A DNA stretch of 64,000 nt from Achromobacter sp. UMC71 (GCF_014170305.1 NZ_LZZT01000010.1:1-64000); one strand, 5' to 3'. Counted from the first letter of the stretch, positions 8,725 through 17,665 are shown. The notes: generated by a model from the sequence alone, not told the origin. Translations and numbers: made by a program.

Positions 8725-10500
8725 TTACTTCTTGGGCACGGTGTCCTGGGTGACGCCGGCGCGCAGGAAGTCGAAGTCCACGCCCTGGTCGGCCTGCGTC
8801 ACGGTCTGCAGGAACAGCTTGCGGTAGCCGCGGTCGGCAGTGGGGCGCTCGATCGGCTGGGCCGCCCTGCGGCGGGCCAGTTCGGCGTTGTCCACCAGCA
8901 GCGCGATCTCGCGCTGCGCCACCGACAGGCGGATGCGGTCGCCATTTTGCACGTAGGCCAGCGGGCCGCCAATCGCCGCCTCGGGCGTGACGTGCAGCAC
9001 GATGGTGCCGGCCGCCGTGCCGCTCATACGGCCGTCGGAAATGCGCACCATGTCCTTGACCCCGGCGCGCGCCAGCTTTTTCGGAATCGGCATGTAGCCG
9101 GCCTCGGGCATGCCCGGCGCGCCGGTGGGTCCGATGCGCTTGAGCACCAGCACGTCGTCGGCGGTCACGTCCAGGGCATCGTCGTCGATGCGGCGGGCCA
9201 TGTCCTCGGCGTCTTCGAACACCACCGCGCGGCCTTCGTGTTCCATCAGCTTGGGGTTGGCGGCCGATTGCTTGATGATGGCGCCGCCCGGCGCCAGGTT
9301 GCCGCGCAGCACGGCCAGGCCGCCCACCGGGTAGATCGGGTTGGCGGCGCTGCGGATCACGTCCTGCGTGAAGGGGGCGGGGGCGTCGTCCAGTTCCTCG
9401 CCCAGGGTGCGGCCCGACACGGTCAGGGTGTCCAGGTGCAGGAACGGCCGCAGCTCGCGCAGCAGGGCCGGCATGCCGCCGGCGTGGTGGAAGTCTTCTA
9501 TATAGTGCTGGCCCGAGGGTTTCAGGTCGACCAGCACCGGGGTTTCGCGGCTGATGCGATCCAGCCCGGCCAGGTCGATGTCGATGCCCAGGCGGCCGGC
9601 GATGGCGGTCAGGTGGACGATGCCGTTGGTCGAGCCGCCGATGGCCAGCAGCACGCGCAGCGCGTTTTCGATGGCCTTGCCGGTCAGGATGCGATCGGGC
9701 GTCAGGCGCGAGGCGGCCATGGCGACGGCGGTGGCGCCGGTGCGCTCGGCCACGCGGACGCGGTCGGCGGTAACGGCCGGGGCGGACGCGCCGCCCGCCA
9801 CCATCATCCCCAGCGCCTCGGTAATGCAGGCCATGGTGCTGGCCGTGCCCATGACGGAACAGGTGCCCACGCTGGCGACCAGCTGATTATTGACGTCGGC
9901 GATCTCGGGCGCGTCGATTTCCTCGGCGCGGTAGCGGCCCCAGTAGCGGCGGCAGTCGGTGCAGGCACCGACCCGTTCGCCGCGGTGCGAGCCGGTCAGC
10001 ATGGAGCCGGTCACCAGCTGGATGGCGGGCACGCCAGCGGACGCGGCGCCCATCAGCTGGGCCGGCACGGTCTTGTCGCAGCCGCCGATCAGCACCACGG
10101 CATCCATGGGCTGGGCGCGGATCATTTCCTCGGTGTCCATCGACATGAGGTTGCGCAGGTACATGCTGGTGGGCTGCGAGAAGCTCTCGTGCACCGAGAT
10201 GGTGGGGAAATCCATCGGCAGGCCGCCGGCCAGCATCACGCCGCGCTTGACCGCTTCGATCAGCTGCGGCGCGTTGCCGTGACAGGGGTTGTAGCTGCTG
10301 CCCGTGTTGACGATGCCGATGATGGGACGCGCCAGCGCGTCGTCGGACAAACCCGCGCCCTTGATGAAGGCTTTGCGCAGGAACAGCGAAAAGCCGACGT
10401 CGCCGTAGTTGGTCAGGCCGCGCGCCACGCCGCGGGACCGGGCGCCGTCGCTGTCGAAGGGCCCCTTGGCGGGCTTGCCGCCCTTGGTGTCGTCCGTCAT
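8725..10500 (-). CDS. IlvD/Edd family dehydratase (dihydroxy-acid or aldonate dehydratase)
   Basis: Iron-sulfur dehydratase that removes water from a 2,3-dihydroxy acid to give a 2-keto acid. The product is 591 residues from ATG 10500, which has GGGAAG upstream; an in-frame ATG at 10569 has no such signal. The conserved Cys motifs are present: CHGNAPQ, GGCDKTVPAQ and GTCSVMGTAST, with the C-terminal DGRMSGT loop. The gene is not in a branched-chain amino acid operon. It stands beside a GntR gene and divergent from a Bug receptor, so a catabolic sugar-acid or other hydroxy-acid dehydratase is more likely than biosynthetic IlvD. Substrate unknown. Confidence 0.88.
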   Translation of the reverse strand: MTDDTKGGKPAKGPFDSDGARSRGVARGLTNYGDVGFSLFLRKAFIKGAGLSDDALARPIIGIVNTGSSYNPCHGNAPQLIEAVKRGVMLAGGLPMDFPTISVHESFSQPTSMYLRNLMSMDTEEMIRAQPMDAVVLIGGCDKTVPAQLMGAASAGVPAIQLVTGSMLTGSHRGERVGACTDCRRYWGRYRAEEIDAPEIADVNNQLVASVGTCSVMGTASTMACITEALGMMVAGGASAPAVTADRVRVAERTGATAVAMAASRLTPDRILTGKAIENALRVLLAIGGSTNGIVHLTAIAGRLGIDIDLAGLDRISRETPVLVDLKPSGQHYIEDFHHAGGMPALLRELRPFLHLDTLTVSGRTLGEELDDAPAPFTQDVIRSAANPIYPVGGLAVLRGNLAPGGAIIKQSAANPKLMEHEGRAVVFEDAEDMARRIDDDALDVTADDVLVLKRIGPTGAPGMPEAGYMPIPKKLARAGVKDMVRISDGRMSGTAAGTIVLHVTPEAAIGGPLAYVQNGDRIRLSVAQREIALLVDNAELARRRAAQPIERPTADRGYRKLFLQTVTQADQGVDFDFLRAGVTQDTVPKK

Positions 10501-10592
10501 TTTTCTTCCCGATAATATTATTGATAATCCAGGGGCATGATCATATCTACCCTTTGAAAAGCGGCGCAAGCAGTTTGTTGGAGAAAATTTAT

Positions 10593-10640
10593 TGATCTTT
10601 AAAACAGATCAGTCGATAGAAAAATTCTGATTCATCTATC
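10593..10640. promoter_or_regulatory. Two candidate operators between divergent dehydratase and Bug genes
   Basis: In the AT-rich centre of the intergenic region lie two dyads. The first is TGATC-N9-GATCA (10593-10597, 10607-10611), identical in arms and spacing to the one at 7004-7022. The second has arms GATAGA (10615-10620) and TCTATC (10635-10640). Both regions also contain the string GAAAAATT. The first dyad probably binds the LysR protein encoded at 7044; the second may bind the GntR protein. Confidence 0.5.
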
Positions 10641-10720
10641 AAGTTTGGCCTCCTACACTGGCGCGGTTGACGAGCCGGGCGTCCGTTCCATTCCTATACT
10701 CATCCCGGCAGGAGACCTAC

Positions 10721-11716
10721 ATGTCAGACCTGCGCCTGCGGCCTCGCCGCGCCTTGCTGCTTTCCCTGCTGGCCGTCTGTGCCGGCGCCGCGACCCCCGC
10801 GCTTGCTGCCGATGCGTACCCCGACAAGCCCATCCGCCTGATCGTGCCGTACCCGCCCGGGGGCGCCACCGACGTGATCGGCCGGGTGCTGGCGCAGGAA
10901 CTGACGGGCGCGCTGGGGCAATCGGTGATCGTGGAAAATCGCGCAGGCGCGGCCGGCAACATCGGCGCGGACCAGGTGGCCAAGGCGCAGCCCGACGGCT
11001 ACACGTTGCTGATGGGCGCGCTGACCAGTCATTCCATCAACGCCGCGCTGTACCGCGGCCGGGTCACGTACGACGTGGAAAAGAGCTTCGCGCCGGTGTC
11101 CATCGTGGGCACCGTGCCGCTGGTGTTCGTGGTCAACCCGTCGGTGCAGGCCAACAATCTGCAGCAGCTGATCGCGCTGGCCAAGTCGCGCCCGGGCTAC
11201 GTCACGATGGCATCGGCCGGCAACGGCTCGCCGCAGCATCTGGCCGGCGAAATGTTCAAGCGCGCCGCCGGCGTGGACATCCTGCACGTGCCGTACAAAG
11301 GCAGCGGCCCGGCCATGACCGACCTGATGGGCGGCCAGGTGCTCAGCATGATCGAAACCGTGCCCGCCTCGCAGGCCAGCATCAAGGCCGGCAAGCTGCG
11401 CGCGCTGGCGGTCACGTCGCCGCAACGCGTCGAGGCGCTGCCCGACGTGCCCACCGCCGCGGAGGCAGGGCTCAAGGACTTCGAGGTCAGCTCCATGTTC
11501 GGCATCGTCGCGCCCGCCAATACCCCGGCGCCGGTCATCGACCGCCTGAACGGCGAGCTGAAGAAGATCCTGGCCAAGCCCCAGGTCAAGGCATCGCTGC
11601 TGGCCCAGGGCGCCATCGCCGAATGGACCAGCCCGGCCGATGCCCGCGCCCGCGTGTCGTCCGAATTGGCGCGCTGGACCAAGGTCATCGACGAAGCCGG
11701 CGTCAAGCCGGAATAA
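10721..11716 (+). CDS. Bug-family tripartite tricarboxylate transporter substrate-binding protein
   Basis: Periplasmic solute receptor of 331 residues. The signal peptide ends near ALAADAYPDKP. The family hallmarks follow: PIRLIVPYPPGGATDVIGR, the VIVENRAGAAGNIGA segment, PDGYTLL and VPYKGSGPA. Start ATG 10721 follows GGCAGGAGACC. It is divergent from the IlvD/Edd dehydratase gene and so probably captures that enzyme's substrate or a precursor, likely a carboxylic acid. No TctA/TctB membrane subunits are encoded nearby, which is common for Bug proteins in Alcaligenaceae. Confidence 0.92.
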   Translation: MSDLRLRPRRALLLSLLAVCAGAATPALAADAYPDKPIRLIVPYPPGGATDVIGRVLAQELTGALGQSVIVENRAGAAGNIGADQVAKAQPDGYTLLMGALTSHSINAALYRGRVTYDVEKSFAPVSIVGTVPLVFVVNPSVQANNLQQLIALAKSRPGYVTMASAGNGSPQHLAGEMFKRAAGVDILHVPYKGSGPAMTDLMGGQVLSMIETVPASQASIKAGKLRALAVTSPQRVEALPDVPTAAEAGLKDFEVSSMFGIVAPANTPAPVIDRLNGELKKILAKPQVKASLLAQGAIAEWTSPADARARVSSELARWTKVIDEAGVKPE

Positions 11717-11756
11717 GCGGATCGGGAATCAACGGGTGTCCATGTGGTCACCTGAG

Positions 11757-11784
11757 AGCGGCCCCCCGGTAGCGGCGGGCCGCT
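11757..11784 (+). terminator. Hairpin after the Bug gene
   Basis: Arms AGCGGCCC (11757-11764) and GGGCCGCT (11777-11784) form a perfect 8-bp GC-rich stem, followed by ATTTCATG rather than a long U-tract. The rest of the 353-base gap to rpfR (11717-12069) is partly AT-rich and probably holds the rpfR promoter; I see no convincing gene in it. Confidence 0.5.
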
Positions 11785-12069
11785 ATTTCATGCTCCGCGG
11801 CGGTCGCTTTTGTGCAACTTGCCAAAAATAGTCACAAATTTTCGGCGATATTGTTTGCGTGCATGGCAACGTGTCACGCAACAGACCTGACGCCTGAGTT
11901 CTCCTGGGGAGTCGTTCATAGCGCAGGCCGGGACGCTGGCAGCACAGTTGCACGCGCATATGAAATATTCCGCAATACAGCATCGGCCGCCGCCCGCCGG
12001 GTGGTTGACCCCAAACTGACTACACCGTAATGTGCTTCGCAGGCCTTCCTAGGACGGCGGGGGACACCA

Positions 12070-14067
12070 ATGACTGAGACTCAGGACGAAAAATCGATCC
12101 TGTACCTGCATTTCGGTACGCCTAGCCCGTATTGGAGGCTAGCGGCCGATAGCGACGCGATCGAACTTTCCGCGGTCAAGGGCGCGACCAACATCGCGAT
12201 GGCGCTGCAGCCCGAGCAGGCGCAGGCCATCCGCGCCCTGACCGGCATCACCGCCAGCCTGCGCATCGACATCAGCTTGTACGGCGATCCGATACAGCTG
12301 CATCTGGTCGGGCGCAAGATCAACCCCACCGAATGGGCCGGCACCGCGTCGGCGCACACGGATACCGATTCGGTCGCGCGCGACCTGGTCGAGGGCCTGT
12401 CGTTCGCCGAAACCGTGGTGTCCGAGGCCAACTCGGTCATCGTCATCGTCGACCAGCACGGCCGGGTGCAGCGCTTCAACAAAGTCAGCGAGGAATACAC
12501 GGGCAAGCGCGAGCAGGACATCGTCGGGCGTAGCGTGTTCGAGATGTTCATGACCCGCGAAGAAGCCACCGCCTCGCGCCGCAATATCGCCGAGTTCTAT
12601 AAGCGCGGCCAGTCGTACGAGGTCGAGCGCCTGATCAACACGGTCAAGGGCCCGCGGCTGTTCCTGTTCCGCAACAAATTCGTCACCAGCGGCAGCGGTG
12701 AAAAGCGCGTCTACCTGATCTGCTCGGGCACCGACATCACCGAAGAGCGCCAGGCGCAGGAGCGCTTGCGGGTGCTGGCCAACACCGACATGCTGACCAA
12801 CCTGCCCAACCGCCACGCCATCACGGCGCGGCTGCAGGCAGCGCTGGCCGACGGACGCGGCGCGGGCGGCGGCGTGCTGTTCCTGGATCTGGACAACTTC
12901 AAGCGCATCAACGACCACTACGGCCATGGCTTCGGCGACCGCCTGCTCAAGTCGGTGGCGGTGGCCATTTCCAGCTGCCTATCCGAAGGCCAGACGCTGG
13001 CGCGGCTGGGCGGCGACGAATTCATTGTGCTGCAGGAAGAGGCGCAGGCCTGGCAATTGGAAGCCACCGCCGAACGCATCATCGAACGCCTGCGCGAGCC
13101 GTTCCGCCAGGAACTGATCGAGGTCTACACCAGTTGCTCCATCGGCATCGCCATGTATCCGGAGCATGGCGAAGACCTGGACAGCGTGGTGCGCAGCGCC
13201 GACATCGCCATGTACGTGGCCAAGGAGGCCGGGCGCCACACCTACCGCGTGTTCCAGCCCGAGATGGACCGGCGCAACGCCGACTATGTCTGGCTGGACA
13301 CCAATCTGCGCAAGGCGCTGGCCGAAGGCCACCTGATGCTGTATTACCAGCCCAAGCTGGCCGGCCGCGGCGGCGACGTCGATGGGGTCGAGGCGCTGCT
13401 GCGCTGGCGCTCGCCCGAGCGCGGCATGATCTGCCCCAGCGTGTTCATTCCCTACGCCGAGGAATCCGGCCTGATCTCGCAACTGGGCGTGTGGGTGATG
13501 CGCGAGGCCGCGCGCCAGGCCGCGGCCTGGAAGCGCGATGGCTTGAACCTGCGCGTGGCCGTCAATATGTCGGCGCGGCAGCTGGACGACAAGGGGGTGG
13601 TCAGCGAATTCATGCGCGCGGTCAGCGATGCCGGGCTGGACCCGTGCCTGCTGGATATCGAGCTGACCGAAAGCTGCCTGATCGAAGACGAAGTCGCGGC
13701 CATCGAGCTGATGAAGCAGTTCCGCCAGCTGGGCGCGCGGGTGCACCTGGACGACTTCGGCACGGGCTATTCCTCGCTGTCGCAACTGGCCCGCATTCCA
13801 CTGGACGCGATCAAGCTGGACGCCAGCTTCGTGCGCGGCGTGAACGAAAACCCGGTGTCGCAGGCGCTGGCGCGGGCCATCGTGGCCGTGGCGCGCACGC
13901 TGGAACTGAAGGTGATCGCCGAGGGCGTGGAGACCCAGGAGGAAACCGCCTTCCTGGATACCCTGGGCGTGGACGCCAAACAAGGCTACCTGTACGCCAA
14001 GCCCATGCCCGCCGCGGAGTTTTCCGCCTGGCTGGCGCAGCGCCGGCGGCTGCACCTGATCGCCTGA
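12070..14067 (+). CDS. rpfR: RpfR: BDSF-type receptor and c-di-GMP enzyme (FI-PAS-GGDEF-EAL)
   Basis: Cytoplasmic receptor that binds the fatty-acid signal made by RpfF and changes cyclic di-GMP level. The 665 residues match the length of Burkholderia cenocepacia RpfR (about 667). An N-terminal RpfF-interaction region (about 1-100) is followed by a PAS sensor (about 105-225). A GGDEF domain has intact LGGDEF near residues 312-317. The EAL domain has E441-A-L, ELTES, DDFGTGYSS (D561-D562), AEGVET and QGYLYAKPMP. Both catalytic motifs are intact, so synthesis and hydrolysis are both possible. In Burkholderia, ligand binding stimulates the hydrolase. It is convergent with rpfF 90 bases away, which is the main support for the specific name. 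Confidence 0.9.
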   Translation: MTETQDEKSILYLHFGTPSPYWRLAADSDAIELSAVKGATNIAMALQPEQAQAIRALTGITASLRIDISLYGDPIQLHLVGRKINPTEWAGTASAHTDTDSVARDLVEGLSFAETVVSEANSVIVIVDQHGRVQRFNKVSEEYTGKREQDIVGRSVFEMFMTREEATASRRNIAEFYKRGQSYEVERLINTVKGPRLFLFRNKFVTSGSGEKRVYLICSGTDITEERQAQERLRVLANTDMLTNLPNRHAITARLQAALADGRGAGGGVLFLDLDNFKRINDHYGHGFGDRLLKSVAVAISSCLSEGQTLARLGGDEFIVLQEEAQAWQLEATAERIIERLREPFRQELIEVYTSCSIGIAMYPEHGEDLDSVVRSADIAMYVAKEAGRHTYRVFQPEMDRRNADYVWLDTNLRKALAEGHLMLYYQPKLAGRGGDVDGVEALLRWRSPERGMICPSVFIPYAEESGLISQLGVWVMREAARQAAAWKRDGLNLRVAVNMSARQLDDKGVVSEFMRAVSDAGLDPCLLDIELTESCLIEDEVAAIELMKQFRQLGARVHLDDFGTGYSSLSQLARIPLDAIKLDASFVRGVNENPVSQALARAIVAVARTLELKVIAEGVETQEETAFLDTLGVDAKQGYLYAKPMPAAEFSAWLAQRRRLHLIA

Positions 14068-14088
14068 CGCGGCTGCGGGCCGCGGTCT

Positions 14089-14108
14089 GGGGGCAGTCTG
14101 TCGCCCCC
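14089..14108. terminator. Hairpin between convergent rpfR and rpfF
   Basis: Arms GGGGGC (14089-14094) and GCCCCC (14103-14108) with an 8-base loop lie in the 90-base gap between the two stop codons. There is no U-tract, so it would be a weak or Rho-assisted end for either strand. Confidence 0.4.
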
Positions 14109-14157
14109 GTCCCGTGGGCTCTTCACGGCGGCCAAGCGCCGCGACGGGCCGCCATCC

Positions 14158-15042
14158 TCAATGCATCGTCGCGTCCAGGACCGCCTCGGCGCCGCCCGAT
14201 GCGCGCCGGTTCTGCGCCATCACCAGACGTTCCATGTAGGCCCGGTCCTTCGGGTCGATCATGAAGGCGGCGTCCACCCAGTCCTCGGTGATGTCCATCA
14301 ACTCGGAACGCGTCAGCTGCAGCACGCGTTGGCGCGCGCGCAGCATGGCGCGCATGCCATTCAGCTTGGGCCGCATCACGTCGATGAAAGTGCGGGTGGC
14401 CTTGTAGGCATCGCCGGGCTCGAACACCACGTCCACCAGGCCGCGGGCCTGGAACCATTCGGCGGTGTGCGATTCGCCCGAGCCGATCAGTTCCTCGGCC
14501 AGCTTCATGCCCGAGCGCCGCGCCACCAGCGAATAGCCGCCCATGCCCGGGAACAGGTTGAAGGCCATCTCGGGGAAGCCCATGCGCGCGTTGTTCTGCG
14601 CCAGCACGAAGTGGTGCGCCAGCGCTGCCTCGAAACCGCCGCCCAGCGCCGTGCCTTCGATCATCGCCAGCGACACCGCGCCGGTATCGAAACCGCGCGT
14701 GGCCGCGTGCACGCAATCCACGCACGCGCGCGCATAGGCGCGCAGCGCCTCGCGCCGGCCGGTGCGGATGGCTTCGGCAAAGAAGTTCAGATCGCCGCCC
14801 ACGTTGTAGATCTGCGGCACTAGCGAGCCCGTGACCCAGAAGTCGAAGGGCAGGCCGGAATCCTTGGCGGCGCGCGCCAGGGTCATGATTTCGTCGATCA
14901 GTTCATGGTTAAAGCAGGGGCGCGGCTGGGCGCGCAGCATCATCCACATGACGCGTCGTCCTTCTTCGTAGAACGCGGAGACTTGCTTCAAATTGCCTGC
15001 TGCGGTGAAGGGATGGCAATCCGGATGAATGAGTTCAGTCAT
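14158..15042 (-). CDS. rpfF: RpfF: diffusible signal factor (cis-2-unsaturated fatty acid) synthase
   Basis: Crotonase-superfamily enzyme that dehydrates a 3-hydroxyacyl-ACP and releases the cis-2-unsaturated fatty acid signal (BDSF or DSF). The product is 294 residues; RpfF of B. cenocepacia has about 287. The two catalytic Glu residues are present: E138 in GTALGGGFEAAL and E158 in MGFPEMAFNLFPGMGGYS, spaced 20 apart like E141/E161 of Xanthomonas RpfF. The long N-terminal region (SAFYEEGRRVMWMMLRAQPRP) is typical of RpfF and absent from ordinary enoyl-CoA hydratases. The adjacent RpfR gene supports the call. GGACGAAAGC precedes the ATG. No rpfC or rpfG is present, so signalling should run through RpfR. 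Confidence 0.92.
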   Translation of the reverse strand: MTELIHPDCHPFTAAGNLKQVSAFYEEGRRVMWMMLRAQPRPCFNHELIDEIMTLARAAKDSGLPFDFWVTGSLVPQIYNVGGDLNFFAEAIRTGRREALRAYARACVDCVHAATRGFDTGAVSLAMIEGTALGGGFEAALAHHFVLAQNNARMGFPEMAFNLFPGMGGYSLVARRSGMKLAEELIGSGESHTAEWFQARGLVDVVFEPGDAYKATRTFIDVMRPKLNGMRAMLRARQRVLQLTRSELMDITEDWVDAAFMIDPKDRAYMERLVMAQNRRASGGAEAVLDATMH

Positions 15043-15425
15043 TAGCTTTCGTCCAATCGATCAAGGTGAGTCGGAGTACTGCGAGGCCAGCCTAATACAG
15101 CTGCCGCCGTGTCTCCCTCATGCAAACCTCGTTCGGCCGGCCAGAGTTCTCCGTAGTGCAAATATCCGAGTGATTGTTTTGAAAACGTTGCATTGGCGGC
15201 GCGGGTGTCATGCGCCTGGATGACGCGCGCCTCGTCAATGCGGATGAGGACCGTCGCGAATTCGCGAGAATCGGGCGGCCCGGGCGGCATGCGCCGGACT
15301 CATGCAAATGGAGGGGAGGCAGGGCGCGCCGCGCTCGCCATGCCGCGATGGCCGAGGCCGGAAAAAAGCGTCGTTGTGGTGCTGCAACACAAAAAACCTG
15401 GAAACCGAAGGCCTGTCTTCGTCGG

Positions 15426-15500
15426 TCAGGCGGCAGCGGTGAAACTGCGCAACTCGTAGAGCGCGCAGAACGCGCGCAACTGCTTCAGGGTGATATTCAT
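15426..15500 (-). pseudogene. Relic of a LysR-family regulator N-terminus
   Basis: A 24-codon reading frame begins MNITLKQLRAFCALYE and continues RSFTAAA before a TGA. This is a textbook LysR start up to the first HTH helix, and the frame is then lost. No LysR sequence continues in the other two frames of that strand. It lies 18 bases downstream of the CoA-transferase stop. It is probably what remains of a regulator gene after a deletion. The rest of the 15043-15518 gap should contain the rpfF promoter but shows no other gene. Confidence 0.6.
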
Positions 15501-15518
15501 GGTCAGGATGGGCAGCGC

Positions 15519-16667
15519 CTATTGCGGACCGAGCATATCGCGATCCGCGTCCTGGCGCGGCGCCAGGCTGCGGATCGATCCGGGCGTGCGGGAAAAACGC
15601 ACCGGGATGGCCGGCGTGGTCAGGGTGCCTTCGGTGGGGTGCTCCACCCGCTGAAAAAAGCCCGTTGCGGCCAGGTGCGGGTCGTCGAACAGCGTTTCCG
15701 GCGTATTGATGCGCGAATGCGGGATGTCCGCGTCAGCCAGCAGCGCGAGCCAGTCGCCGGTCGTGCGCAGCTGGACGATGGCGGCCAGGTCGGCGTACAG
15801 CATATCGAAATGACGCGCCCGTGCCGGGGGACTGGCGTAGCGCGGGTCGGCGGCCAGGTCGGCGCGGCCGGCCAGCGCAAAAAATCGCTGCCACTGCGCG
15901 TCGGTATAGGGCAGCAGCGCCAGATAGCCGTCCAGGGTGCGATAGGGCCGGCGCTCGGGCGACAGCACGCGCCGGTAGCCCATCTCGCCGCGCGGCGGGT
16001 CAAAGGTGCGCCCGCCCAGGTGTTCGATCAGCGTGAACGACACCAGGGTTTCGAACATGGGTACTTCGATCGTCTGGCCGCGGCCGGACTTTTCCCGTTC
16101 GTACAGCGCCATCGGGATGGCGTAGGCCAGGGTCAGCCCGGCCACCTTGTCGGCCATGATGGTGTTGATATAGGCGGGCGCGCCGCTGTTGCGGCCTTGC
16201 AGGTCCGCCAGGCCGCTCATGGCCTGGATGATGTCGTCAAAGGCGGGCTGCGCGGCATACGGCCCGTCCTGGCCGAAACCCACCGCCGAGCAATAGATCA
16301 GCCGTGGATGGCGGGCGCACAGGCTGGCGGCGTCCAGCCCGGCCCGCGCCAGCGCGCGAGGCCGCACGTTGGAGATGAAGACGTCGGCGCCGTCGATCAA
16401 CTGCAGCAGGTGCTGCAGGTCGGCGGGATCCTTGGCGTTCAGGGTGACGCTGCGCTTGTTGCGGTTCAGGTTCAGGTAGACCGCGCCCATGCCCGGCGAG
16501 GCGGCCGGCACCGAAGCGCGGAACACGTCGCCTTCGGGCGCTTCCACCTTGATGACGTCGGCCCCCATGTCGCCCAGGATCTGGGTGGCGTAGGGCCCCA
16601 TGCCGACGGAGGTCATGTCCACCACCCGCACGCCGGCCAGCGGGCCAGTCGCGGTGACGGCCGTCAT
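15519..16667 (-). CDS. CaiB/BaiF family (class III) CoA-transferase
   Basis: Transfers CoA between an acyl-CoA and a free carboxylic acid. The product is 382 residues, typical for the family. The N-terminal PLAGVRVVDMTSVGMGPYATQILGDMGADVIKVE signature is clear in parts: GVRVVDMT, LGDMGADVIKVE. The catalytic Asp sits in IMADKVAGLTLAYAI. ATG 16667 overlaps the stop of the enoyl-CoA hydratase gene (ATGA), indicating translational coupling; a longer frame upstream overlaps that gene and is rejected. Together with the hydratase it probably activates and degrades a carboxylic acid. The true substrate cannot be read from sequence. Confidence 0.9.
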   Translation of the reverse strand: MTAVTATGPLAGVRVVDMTSVGMGPYATQILGDMGADVIKVEAPEGDVFRASVPAASPGMGAVYLNLNRNKRSVTLNAKDPADLQHLLQLIDGADVFISNVRPRALARAGLDAASLCARHPRLIYCSAVGFGQDGPYAAQPAFDDIIQAMSGLADLQGRNSGAPAYINTIMADKVAGLTLAYAIPMALYEREKSGRGQTIEVPMFETLVSFTLIEHLGGRTFDPPRGEMGYRRVLSPERRPYRTLDGYLALLPYTDAQWQRFFALAGRADLAADPRYASPPARARHFDMLYADLAAIVQLRTTGDWLALLADADIPHSRINTPETLFDDPHLAATGFFQRVEHPTEGTLTTPAIPVRFSRTPGSIRSLAPRQDADRDMLGPQ

Positions 16668-17464
16668 TGCGCCTCCGGGGCGCGCTTGCGGGCCAGGAAG
16701 GGCGCCATGTGGCGGCGCGGCTCGTCGGTGGTGAAGGCGGCGCCGAAGGCATCCACGCTGCGGTCCAGGCCGGCCTCGACGGTGGATGTCTCCCAATAGC
16801 GCAGCAGCGCCTTTTGCGAGCGCACGGCCAGCGGGCCGCAAGCGGCGATGGCGCCGACGGTGCGTTCGATCAGGTCATCCAGCGCCTCGGCCCCCGTATC
16901 GCACAGGAATTGCAGGAAGCCCCAGCGCAGCGCCTGCTCGGCGTCGACGGTGGCGCCGGTCAACAGCAGCCAGTTGGTGGCGCCCGGGCCGATCAGCGCC
17001 GGCAGCAACACGGCGTGGATCACGGACGGTATGCCCACATGCACTTCCGGCATGCCGAACACGCCGTCGCGCGACCCCAGGCGGATGTCGCAAGCCGCCG
17101 CCAGCTCCATACCGGCGCCCAGGCAGAAGCCGGGCAGGCGGGCGATGGTGGGCACGGGCACGTCGCGCACCGCGTCGCACAGGTGGCGCAGGTTGGTGAT
17201 GAAGGCGCGGCCGCCGGCCGGGTCCAGCTCGGCCATCTCATAGATATTGGCGCCGCCCACGAAGGCCTTGTCGCCGCTGCCGCGGATCACTAGCGCGCGG
17301 GCGTCGGTTTGCGCGGCGATCCAGCGCACCGCTTGCGTCAGGCCCAGGGTCACGGGCGTGGCCAGGATGTTCAGGCTCTTGGCGTCGTGGATCTGCAACG
17401 TATAGACGCCGCGCGCGTCGCGCTGGATCAGGCTATGGGGAAAGGCGGGAATGGGGGGGCTCAT
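16664..17464 (-). CDS. Enoyl-CoA hydratase/isomerase family protein
   Basis: Crotonase-fold enzyme of 266 residues that probably hydrates or isomerises an enoyl-CoA made by the partner CoA-transferase. The oxyanion-hole region KAFVGGANIYEM and the segment LPGFCLGAGMELAAACDIRLG followed by FGMPEVHVGIPS are present. Both Glu residues of the hydratase active site (in GMEL and MPEV) are retained, so activity is expected. First gene of a two-gene operon. No regulator gene is intact next to it; the LysR relic at 15426 may be the lost one. Confidence 0.88.
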   Translation of the reverse strand: MSPPIPAFPHSLIQRDARGVYTLQIHDAKSLNILATPVTLGLTQAVRWIAAQTDARALVIRGSGDKAFVGGANIYEMAELDPAGGRAFITNLRHLCDAVRDVPVPTIARLPGFCLGAGMELAAACDIRLGSRDGVFGMPEVHVGIPSVIHAVLLPALIGPGATNWLLLTGATVDAEQALRWGFLQFLCDTGAEALDDLIERTVGAIAACGPLAVRSQKALLRYWETSTVEAGLDRSVDAFGAAFTTDEPRRHMAPFLARKRAPEAQ

Positions 17465-17665
17465 GGCAAGTGTCTTCCGTGGAATCGTTGGCGTTGCCAG
17501 CCATCCTAGGCCCGGCCGTTGATCACGACAAACAAGTAATTTTCATGGAATAAGTCTGAAGTGGAATGAATCGGCCGGGTGGGGTTCGCGGTAATGGCGG
17601 CCCGTCCGCCGCGGGAGTAGTCTTGCGGCTACCCGGGCGGCGAGCCTGTTCCTGACGAGGTCAAC

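Noticed and set aside
8290..10515. 741-residue open frame antisense to the IlvD/Edd dehydratase gene
   Set aside because: Shadow of a clear enzyme gene; composition is low-complexity and has no motif.
11812..12030. 72-residue frame upstream of rpfR with a signal-peptide-like start
   Set aside because: GTG start without a ribosome-binding site, no family pattern, and it occupies the likely rpfR promoter.
15210..16799. 529-residue plus-strand frame across the CoA-transferase region
   Set aside because: Antisense shadow; the CaiB/BaiF gene on the minus strand is clear.
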